DNA of 64,000 nucleotides, from positions 124,001-188,000 of the forward strand of contig NZ_JACNYL010000006.1 in the NCBI RefSeq assembly GCF_014692525.1, in the 5' to 3' direction. The notes beneath the pieces are model-generated. The model made no database searches and was not told the DNA's origin. It worked only from the letters and a program-made list of their open reading frames with translations. The stretch is from Sphingobacterium chuzhouense. GTDB taxonomy: Bacteria; Bacteroidota; Bacteroidia; Sphingobacteriales; Sphingobacteriaceae. The position numbers and the translations under genes are program-made. Each line of letters opens with the position of its first letter. The stretch's first letter is position 1. Shown here piece after piece: positions 32,818 to 39,844 of this stretch.

Positions 32818-34995
32818 ATGCAATATAATAAAATTTATACAGCCGTGCTATGGGCTATGGTGATTTCTGTGGGTTCCCTGAAAGCACAGGTGGTGCGGCG
32901 CGACACAACCGATAACGACAAACTAGACCAGCGGCTGATTGACAGTGTGGTGGTTCATGGACGCACAAAGGTACAGGAAATAAACCGGCAGGCGTATAAC
33001 GTAACGGCGCTGGACGCGAAATCCCTACACAATACGACGCTGGATCTTTCCCATGCACTGGATCGTGTGTCCGGTGTTCGTGTACGGGAAACCGGAGGTG
33101 TAGGTTCCAATATCAATTTCTCCTTAAACGGTTTTTCGGGTAACCACGTCCGTTTTTTTCTAGATGGTGTACCGATCGATAACATGGGCACCTCCTTCCA
33201 GATCAATAATATTCCCATCAACTTTGCGGATCGCGTAGAAGTCTATAAAGGTGTGGTGCCGATCTGGTTGGGCTCCGATGCTTTAGGCGGTGCCGTCAAT
33301 ATTATTTCGTCCCGCAATACCGGTAATTACGTGGATGTATCCTATTCCTACGGATCATTCAATACCCATCGCACAGCCATTAATGCGGGAGCGACGAATA
33401 AGAAAGGATTCACACTACAGCTAAGTGCCTTTCAAAATTATTCCGATAACAACTATTGGGTAACACTGGACGAGGCCTCCGACGCGTCCGGTCAGTATTT
33501 TCGCAATCAGCGTTTGAGACGGTTCCACGACCAATACCATAACGAAACACTCGTTGCAAAAGCCGGGGTCGTCAATAAGCCCTATGCCGATAGGCTCTTG
33601 CTAGGTATGACCGTTGGCCAGAATTATAAGGAGATGCAAACGGGCGCCCGTATGGCTTCGGTGTTTGGAAACTGGCATCGCAGGGGTAATCTTCTGATGC
33701 CCTCACTGACGTATCAGAAAGAAGACCTGCTGTTGGAAGGGCTGGACGTAACGCTCAACGCCAATTACAACTTCGGAGAAGAAAAGAGTATCGATACCGT
33801 TGCACTGCGCTATTATTGGATAGGCGAACCAACCGAGACTGGCCGAGGTGGGGGTGAACGCGATGGCGGACTCTATCGGTACCGCAACAATAACGGACTG
33901 GCAACGGCAACGATAAACTATAAAATAGCCGAAAACCAAACGATTACGCTCAATAATGTATTTAACACCTTTGATAGGAAGGGAAGAAATGAATTGAATC
34001 CCAACCAAGAACAGTCTCGCGTGCCAAAGAAAACAAATAAGAATGTGCTTGGAGCCGGGTATATATACGATTTAGCAGACAGATGGAATATATCTGTATT
34101 CGGTAAATACTACCATCAGACGGCCGTGACCGACACCCTTGGCACCGATCCCGGAACAAACCAAGAGTACTATCGGAAAGCGCGGAAAAACCACGATTTT
34201 TTTGGCTATGGCATGGCGGGCAGCTATTTTCTCCGTCCGCAATTACAACTTAAGGCTTCGTACGAGAAAAGTATACGGTTGCCCGAAAGTGATGAGCTAT
34301 ATGGTGATGTCGAGAATCTGGAAGGAAATTACCGTTTAAAACCCGAGTCGAGCCATAATGCGAATCTCGGGCTAGCCTATATGTTCTCGCTCCATGACGC
34401 CCACCATTTCTCAATCTCAGGAAGCGCGATCTATCGTTATTCTACCGATTATATCTATCGGATTTTGAATAAGAACCAATCGAAGTACGTGCCCTCCAAC
34501 TTGGATGGTGTCTCCAATATCGGAGGCGACGTGGAGGTGCGGTATTCATTCCGCGATCTGCTTGTTGCCGGAGCCAACTTCACGTATCAGAATGTGCGGA
34601 ATGAACAGAAATATGAGCCCGGCTACACCAGTATCAGTCCGGTATATCAGGATCGCATGCCCAACCTGCCTTATGCTTTCGGGAATGCGGACGCTTCACT
34701 CTTTATCAAAGAACTAGGTGGAAAGGGAAATCGTCTAAGTGTAGGCTACAACCTGCTATATGTCCACCAATTCTATCTGTACTGGCCTAGCCGGGGAGGC
34801 GACAAGAAGTTTGTACCGCAACAACTGGCACACGACGCGAATATCACCTATACAATGCAGAACGGGCGCTATAATATTGCCCTAGAGTGTAAAAACCTAA
34901 CAGATGCCTTATTATACGACAATTTCAGTCTTCAGAAACCCAGTCGCGGCTTCTATGTCAAATTACGGTATTTTTTAAGTAAACAAAACAATTAA
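32818..34995 (+). CDS. TonB-dependent outer-membrane receptor, XusA-like
   Basis: A 725-residue receptor with a signal peptide (ending near SLKAQ). Unlike SusC it has no beta-sandwich in front of the plug. The plug (about 40-170) has LDSHALDRVSG-like RVSGVRVRETGGVGSNINFSLN, GFSGNHVRFFLDGVPIDNMG and YKGVVPIWLGSDALGGAVNII. The barrel ends in an aromatic strand (FYVKLRYFLSK). The size and plug are those of siderophore receptors. XusA of Bacteroides imports siderophores such as enterobactin made by other bacteria, working with XusB. The start lies after a structured leader. Confidence 0.85.
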   Translation: MQYNKIYTAVLWAMVISVGSLKAQVVRRDTTDNDKLDQRLIDSVVVHGRTKVQEINRQAYNVTALDAKSLHNTTLDLSHALDRVSGVRVRETGGVGSNINFSLNGFSGNHVRFFLDGVPIDNMGTSFQINNIPINFADRVEVYKGVVPIWLGSDALGGAVNIISSRNTGNYVDVSYSYGSFNTHRTAINAGATNKKGFTLQLSAFQNYSDNNYWVTLDEASDASGQYFRNQRLRRFHDQYHNETLVAKAGVVNKPYADRLLLGMTVGQNYKEMQTGARMASVFGNWHRRGNLLMPSLTYQKEDLLLEGLDVTLNANYNFGEEKSIDTVALRYYWIGEPTETGRGGGERDGGLYRYRNNNGLATATINYKIAENQTITLNNVFNTFDRKGRNELNPNQEQSRVPKKTNKNVLGAGYIYDLADRWNISVFGKYYHQTAVTDTLGTDPGTNQEYYRKARKNHDFFGYGMAGSYFLRPQLQLKASYEKSIRLPESDELYGDVENLEGNYRLKPESSHNANLGLAYMFSLHDAHHFSISGSAIYRYSTDYIYRILNKNQSKYVPSNLDGVSNIGGDVEVRYSFRDLLVAGANFTYQNVRNEQKYEPGYTSISPVYQDRMPNLPYAFGNADASLFIKELGGKGNRLSVGYNLLYVHQFYLYWPSRGGDKKFVPQQLAHDANITYTMQNGRYNIALECKNLTDALLYDNFSLQKPSRGFYVKLRYFLSKQNN

Positions 34996-35012
34996 ACTTA
35001 CATATCAATACA

Positions 35013-36242
35013 ATGAAAGCAATTAAAAATGTAGCATTAGCACTAGGCGTATTAGCACTAGGGCTCAGTTCTTGCGACAAGGATGACGACGTTGACAGAC
35101 GAACCAGAGGAAATTTCGTACTGGCCGTGACACCGGTTGCGCAGACCGGGGTAGCCGATTATCTGATCAATGCGCCCTCGTTGGAAACTGGAACGATTAG
35201 CACCGAAGGAAATGGTGCTGAACAAGACGGGACTTACCGCTACTACCTTACGCACAATAATCGGTTCTATAGCATGCTGTACGGACAAGGGAACCCCGGC
35301 GCGGTAACTGCTTATGATTTGCAGGACGGGCTGTTGAACAAAGTGACCAACTTCCAGACAGAGACGGTACAGGCTTTCGCGCCGGTAAACAATGATATCC
35401 TGTTGATGAAAATATCACGTAGCCTGACCAGCCCGGAATCGCAATGGTATAGCGTAGACACCGATGCACTCAGTATCGCGCGAAGTGGCAAGATCAATAC
35501 CCATAGGGAACTCACGGAAAATAGTGAAATTGCGCATTTCTCGTGGATAAAACAAGTGGGAAATAAGGTGTTCGCGCCTTTCTTCAGTATCAAAGCCACA
35601 GAGGAAGGCGGCTGGGGAACGGAGTATCCGGATAATGCCTGGATAGCCGTATACTCCTACCCTGACATGCAATTGGAAAAAGTCATCAAAGACAACCGCA
35701 CCAGTTATATTGGCCGCTACTTTGTTGATGGGCTGGCAAAAGTGGAAAATGGCGATGTCTATGCCTTTTCTCCCGCTACGGCGATCAACAATGGCAAGGA
35801 TAATGTTTTCAACTCGAGCAAGCCCTCGGCGATTACACGTATCAAGGCGGGCACAACGGCATTCGATGATTACTACTTTGATCTGGAAGCGCAAACGGGC
35901 GGTCACAATATTACTAACTGGACCTATATCGGAAACGGCAAAGCGGTTGGCCATTTTACATCAAAGGCTGAAAAAGGCGTTTATAGTGTGGGCGCGCACA
36001 TCGGTATCATTGACTTCAATGCGAAAACGGTAAAATTTGTAACGGGTTTTCCAGAAGTTGGAGATATTGCAAATGTGACGACCAATAATTATACCCCGCT
36101 AGACGGAAAAACTGCAGCTATCGGTGTCACGTTAAAAAGTGGCATCAGCTATGTATACAATATCAATGCGGAAACCGCAACGGCTACGCAAGGGCTAAAA
36201 GTGGAAGGTGGAACGATTACGGCAATCAGCCGTTTGGATTAA
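35013..36242 (+). CDS. DUF4374 lipoprotein, XusB-like siderophore binder
   Basis: A 409-residue lipoprotein: signal ending LGLSSC (Cys21) followed by DKDDDVD, the surface-export type of lipoprotein start. The rest is a beta-propeller-like series beginning NFVLAVTPVAQTGVADYLI and ending TATQGLKVEGGTITAISRLD, as in DUF4374 proteins. XusB of Bacteroides is a DUF4374 lipoprotein that binds siderophores and hands them to XusA. It starts 17 bp after the receptor gene. The conserved order XusA-XusB supports the assignment. Confidence 0.85.
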   Translation: MKAIKNVALALGVLALGLSSCDKDDDVDRRTRGNFVLAVTPVAQTGVADYLINAPSLETGTISTEGNGAEQDGTYRYYLTHNNRFYSMLYGQGNPGAVTAYDLQDGLLNKVTNFQTETVQAFAPVNNDILLMKISRSLTSPESQWYSVDTDALSIARSGKINTHRELTENSEIAHFSWIKQVGNKVFAPFFSIKATEEGGWGTEYPDNAWIAVYSYPDMQLEKVIKDNRTSYIGRYFVDGLAKVENGDVYAFSPATAINNGKDNVFNSSKPSAITRIKAGTTAFDDYYFDLEAQTGGHNITNWTYIGNGKAVGHFTSKAEKGVYSVGAHIGIIDFNAKTVKFVTGFPEVGDIANVTTNNYTPLDGKTAAIGVTLKSGISYVYNINAETATATQGLKVEGGTITAISRLD

Positions 36243-36267
36243 AGATCTTCTGGCGATGTTAGATATA

Positions 36268-36305
36268 GAGAACGGGCTGTCTCAGCCCGTTCTCTTATTT
36301 TTTAT
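36268..36305. terminator. Bidirectional terminator (perfect 12-bp stem)
   Basis: GAGAACGGGCTG-TCT-CAGCCCGTTCTC (36268-36294), followed by TTATTTTTTAT on the plus strand. It ends the xus-like cluster and lies against the stop of the minus-strand gene at 36295, so it may serve both. Confidence 0.85.
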
Positions 36306-36753
36306 ATGACGCTACCGAGTGTCTACGTGACAAGGCAGCATATATATAAGCTAGGAGAAAACGGGATAATACCACGTATGCGATGACCATGCCAGCCAAA
36401 GCACCCAAAAAATACCCTACTCCAGGAAACCGATGTTCTATCAGCGTGCATCCCGTAAATACAAGCAATAGCGTTATGACTGATTTCCATGTGGCGTGCA
36501 AGACATTTTCTAGCCGCTCAACGGTACTATTGGCATATAAGCGCAGATGCAATGCGGAAACAATGGCAACGAGGTTGAACAGTACCCATATCGAATAAAC
36601 GTCTGACGACACCGCTTCCTGCATATTTGTTGCCCAGTACGACCTAGACAATAAGAACGCCGCGACAAATGCCATATTTGAGCATATGGCATCCATCAAA
36701 ACAAGCGACGTTTTCATATAGGTTAATATACGATTTTGGGTGTCTCTATACAT
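36295..36753 (-). CDS. Truncated WcaJ/CpsE-type transferase, membrane part only
   Basis: A 152-residue protein with four hydrophobic helices (MDAICSNMAFVAAFLL, YSIWVLFNLVAIVSALHL, SVITLLLVFTGCTLI, LAGMVIAYVVLSRFLLAYIYAAL) separated by LYANSTVERLENVLHATWK. This is the order and motif set of the N-terminal region of polyprenyl-phosphate glucose-1-phosphate transferases (WcaJ/CpsE). Complete members have about 450 residues with a catalytic domain after the helices; here the frame ends with RRHSVASYKK and a stop. It overlaps the end of the phosphatase gene by 8 nt. It may be a remnant, or a kept membrane module. Confidence 0.6.
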   Translation of the reverse strand: MYRDTQNRILTYMKTSLVLMDAICSNMAFVAAFLLSRSYWATNMQEAVSSDVYSIWVLFNLVAIVSALHLRLYANSTVERLENVLHATWKSVITLLLVFTGCTLIEHRFPGVGYFLGALAGMVIAYVVLSRFLLAYIYAALSRRHSVASYKK

Positions 36754-37540
36754 GACTTCCCAATTTATCTTTCCACCTTTCGTCCGGACGTACGTCCATC
36801 CCTACATCGAGAAGAAATTCCGCATTACGGAGTTTCTCCTGGAAAAAAACAGATATATCCTCTTTCTTCACATAATGTTCAATGGCCTTAACATGTCGCA
36901 GATCATGTACATTCGTCCCGACGAGGTCTACCATACTTTTCTGTGCCAGGTATTTCACTACATTTCTTTCCCTTGGCCCATAATAGCCGTAGCAAGAAAG
37001 TAAGTTGACTTGAATCAGACATCCCATATCTTTAAACGTCTTCAACATACTCGGCGAATGTTGATAGTATATATAACGTTCGGGATGAGCTAATATGGGC
37101 GTTATGCCGCGCCCGATTAATTTTTGGACAACATCCTTAATGAGCGGACTTTCATTGGTAAGCGGCATCTCGATCAAAAGATACCCCCCCGCAAGACAGA
37201 GCAGCGGTACAAGCGGATTGTCCAGGTCTTCCAGCAGCTGTTCGCTTACCATATACTCGGCGGCATAGCGGAGTTGGTTTCGGGGAAGATCCGCATGTTG
37301 ATGCAACTCCTCCCAAGCCCGCTGTATACTCTCTTTGTTATTGGGATAAATGCCATCCCAAATATGGGGCGTAGCTATAAATTGCTGTATCCCTTGATTG
37401 GTCAGTGCAGCCAGTAAGTCCAAGCTTTGCGATACCGAGGCACTACCATCGTCCACGCGCGGTAATAAGTGGTTATGCACATCGACCAGCAGCCAGCTGA
37501 GGTCGTTGTATTTTCGTTTACGGCTAAAGATAGATAGCAT
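36746..37540 (-). CDS. CpsB/YwqE-type phosphatase (PHP fold), altered copy
   Basis: A 264-residue PHP-fold protein: VDVHNHLLPRVDDG (His22, His24), ATPHIWDG, AAEYM, LAHPERY and GTNVHDLRH. In the family the last motif is GTD/SDxH, and Asp is a metal ligand; here Asn210 stands in its place. HSH is HNH and the usual LPGIDDG has Arg. CpsB enzymes remove phosphate from the tyrosine-kinase tail that controls polymer export. The altered residues suggest reduced or changed activity. It has a homologue at 61055-61801 with the usual residues. The gene ends over the start of the truncated WcaJ-type gene. Confidence 0.85.
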   Translation of the reverse strand: MLSIFSRKRKYNDLSWLLVDVHNHLLPRVDDGSASVSQSLDLLAALTNQGIQQFIATPHIWDGIYPNNKESIQRAWEELHQHADLPRNQLRYAAEYMVSEQLLEDLDNPLVPLLCLAGGYLLIEMPLTNESPLIKDVVQKLIGRGITPILAHPERYIYYQHSPSMLKTFKDMGCLIQVNLLSCYGYYGPRERNVVKYLAQKSMVDLVGTNVHDLRHVKAIEHYVKKEDISVFFQEKLRNAEFLLDVGMDVRPDERWKDKLGSHV

Positions 37541-37625
37541 AAAAAATGTTCTTCATAAGTAGATGGTACAAACATAGACAAACCTACCCACCGCTTTCCC
37601 ACCCAAAAGGGCGGTTTTGCCTAAA

Positions 37626-37641
37626 CTACCCACATGGGTAG
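37626..37641. promoter_or_regulatory. Perfect palindrome in a divergent promoter region
   Basis: CTACCCA-CA-TGGGTAG, with a further CCTACCCA at 37583-37590. It lies between the divergent genes at 37540 (minus) and 37689 (plus). It resembles a site for a NarL/LuxR-type dimer, like the one encoded at 38350, although the spacing is shorter than the NarL standard. Confidence 0.45.
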
Positions 37642-37688
37642 GAAATATGCCTCTATGATTATCTTAATTTGCAACAAAATAATACTTT

Positions 37689-38342
37689 ATGAAGAATCGA
37701 TTATTAACCTTATTCGTAACCATGGCTACATTAATAGGATGCGGCAAAAATGAAGATGGCCCGTTAACCATCAATCAAACGGAAGTTAAACTCCGCTATG
37801 ATGGTGACTTTACTTTCTCCACCAACAACACCAACAACGTGGAATGGTCTTCCAGTGATGAGTTTGTTGGGATAATTGGAAGTGATGGTAAATTCGAGGC
37901 CCGCCATATCGGAGAAACCACCATTACAGGGAAAATCCGAGGACAATCTATCACCGCAAAAGTTATCGTAGAGCCGACTGTTATAGGCGTTATCGAGCCC
38001 TATATACAGTTTGGGAAACGAAAATCAGATGTGAAAAATTTTGAAAAAAGACAATTGGGTAATGAAGCATCAACCGTACTATTTTATACGGAGACTTCCA
38101 CCTACACATGGGGCGCAAGATATCTTTTCGAGGATAACCTGTTTACTTCTGCCAGTTTGTTATGGAATGATTCCCGGATAGAAGAGGGAGCCGCCTTTTA
38201 TGCAGAGCGCTATCAACTTATTGGTAGGAGTAATAATATATATTATTATACGGATAAGACCAATAGTGTCGTTATCAGCGTAACTAGCGATTACTCTTTA
38301 GGCTTTACGGCGACATATTCAAAAAATACAACCACCAATTAG
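37689..38342 (+). CDS. Lipoprotein with a bacterial Ig-like (BIG2) domain
   Basis: A 217-residue lipoprotein: signal ending TLIGC (Cys18), then GKNEDGP. Residues about 25-95 (LTINQTEVKLRYDGDFTFSTN, VEWSSSDEFVGIIGSDGKFEARHIGETTITGKIRG) form a BIG2-type Ig-like domain with the W-SSSD and G-T-I-T signature. The remaining 120 residues are beta-rich (FYTETSTYTWGARYLF, FTATYSKNTTTN). Role unknown; a surface or periplasmic structural part is plausible. It is transcribed away from the polysaccharide genes and ends 7 bp before the convergent regulator gene. Confidence 0.75.
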   Translation: MKNRLLTLFVTMATLIGCGKNEDGPLTINQTEVKLRYDGDFTFSTNNTNNVEWSSSDEFVGIIGSDGKFEARHIGETTITGKIRGQSITAKVIVEPTVIGVIEPYIQFGKRKSDVKNFEKRQLGNEASTVLFYTETSTYTWGARYLFEDNLFTSASLLWNDSRIEEGAAFYAERYQLIGRSNNIYYYTDKTNSVVISVTSDYSLGFTATYSKNTTTN

Positions 38343-38349
38343 GAAGGCT

Positions 38350-39012
38350 TTATTTATATTTTAAGATAAGCTCGGCACGGCTCGTCACCTGCAGTTTCTG
38401 GTAGATGTTTCGGATATGGTATTTAACGGTGTCTACGCTGACAAATAACTTCGATGCAACTTCTTTGTAAGATGCTCCCTGCTGTAACATGGTCATAATC
38501 TCAATTTCGCGCGGTGTCAGCTGGGCTGTCTTTTCATACTGGCTTTTCCCAACCACCGGATTAAAATGATCAAAAACCAATCGGGCTACCTGTGGGCTCA
38601 TCACCGATCCTCCGGAGAGAACTTCCATCAAGTGCGCTTCCATCTGTGGTAACGGTGTACTTTTCAATAAATATCCCGATGCTCCGGCGCGAAGTGCCTG
38701 AAAAACAGCCTCTTTATTTTCAAAAACCGTAAACATTACCACTTGCACTTCCGGCATACGCCTTTTGATGTACCAGGTCGTTTCGATACCCGATTTACCG
38801 GGTAGGCCAATATCGCTTAGCACAACATCCAGCGCTTCGTTTTTCCACGCCTCGGTGAACTCTTCAAACGAGCGGGCAGCGATGCGCAGATCGAAATAAG
38901 AGCTTGACCCAAAAAAAACTTTTAATGTATCCAACACCGGTTTGCGATCTTCGACGATGGCCAAACGGTATTTCTTTTGAGGAATATCTTCTCTGTTGTT
39001 ATGTTCAATCAT
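38350..39012 (-). CDS. LuxR/NarL-family response regulator
   Basis: A 220-residue two-domain regulator. The receiver (about 14-135) has the acidic pair ED (21-22), phosphoacceptor Asp67 (VVLSDIGLPG) and KS near 117 (YLLKSTPLP). The C-terminal HTH (about 158-218) has LTPREIEIMTMLQQGASYKEVASKLFVSVDTVKYHIRNIYQKL, a full LuxR-type recognition unit. It lies after the sensor kinase and the seven-helix protein on the same strand, and so is likely the partner of the kinase at 39832. Confidence 0.93.
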   Translation of the reverse strand: MIEHNNREDIPQKKYRLAIVEDRKPVLDTLKVFFGSSSYFDLRIAARSFEEFTEAWKNEALDVVLSDIGLPGKSGIETTWYIKRRMPEVQVVMFTVFENKEAVFQALRAGASGYLLKSTPLPQMEAHLMEVLSGGSVMSPQVARLVFDHFNPVVGKSQYEKTAQLTPREIEIMTMLQQGASYKEVASKLFVSVDTVKYHIRNIYQKLQVTSRAELILKYK

Positions 39013-39022
39013 TTAAATATTT

Positions 39023-39844
39023 TTAGAGTTGATCGTTAGCGTTTTCCGCACGTAAGCGGAAAGCATTCTGCAATAGCCAACAGCTGAATAATAGGAAAAA
39101 AAAGCTAATCCAGCTTAGCTGATCTAGATTTTGCAAAATAAAGCTGCGTTGGGTTTGGTTAAATACTAAACTCAGCACCATCCCGCCTTGAAGTAGTAAC
39201 TGCAACGTATATATTATCGTAAACGCAAAAACATTCTGCTTTGTTGAGGCGGAAATAGGAGACAGCTCCAAATCGTGCATATACAGTAGTCGCCATTGCG
39301 CTACAATATAAACAAACGCCAATAGAAACTTATTAATATAATGCCACTTTTGATCTATAAACCCGTACTCATGCCGTACGGTCATTTGCATATCATGCAC
39401 AATGACGTCCATCAGTGCTTTTTTCTCCTCTACAGAGGCTATAGCATACGGTATGATATCGATCATACCCAGTATAAATGGAAGAAGATGTACCCACCAA
39501 TGGCCCGGCCAATTCAGTTTAGGAAATAAGCTAAACAACACAAAAAAATACGCACAAGGAGCTACCAAATAATGAAAGGGGATGCCCTTGTTGTAGATAT
39601 CAGGGACAAGCCGGACAAGCCCCGTAAAAATGAGAAAGTAGATAAAAACGTTCCAAAAGGACGCCGCTCCCATAATGCCCAGAAGCATTTCACATCTTCT
39701 TTTGTGACGGAAAGCAAACCAGAAATGCCATAAGGTAGCAAAGAACGAAAGCACCAGCCCTACCACAGCGAAAAACACTCCCCAACTATAGCATTCCTCT
39801 TCACGGATCCAGAATTCCTTGAGCAAATCCATCATATCGTCCAT
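39023..39844 (-). CDS. Seven-helix membrane protein between sensor kinase and regulator
   Basis: A 273-residue membrane protein with about seven helices (for example WGVFFAVVGLVLSFFATLWHF, WNVFIYFLIFTGLVRLV, VAPCAYFFVLFSLF, VHLLPFILGMIDIIPYAIA, FAFTIIYTLQLLLQGGMVLSLV, WISFFFLLFSCWLLQ). The pattern LVAPCAYFFVLF ... WPGHWWVHLLPFILGMIDI resembles the membrane part of Bacteroidota AraC-type sensors, but no DNA-binding domain is attached. It overlaps the kinase gene by 13 nt and is 10 bp from the regulator gene. It may be a membrane input or accessory to the pair. Function is not known. Confidence 0.7.
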   Translation of the reverse strand: MDDMMDLLKEFWIREEECYSWGVFFAVVGLVLSFFATLWHFWFAFRHKRRCEMLLGIMGAASFWNVFIYFLIFTGLVRLVPDIYNKGIPFHYLVAPCAYFFVLFSLFPKLNWPGHWWVHLLPFILGMIDIIPYAIASVEEKKALMDVIVHDMQMTVRHEYGFIDQKWHYINKFLLAFVYIVAQWRLLYMHDLELSPISASTKQNVFAFTIIYTLQLLLQGGMVLSLVFNQTQRSFILQNLDQLSWISFFFLLFSCWLLQNAFRLRAENANDQL

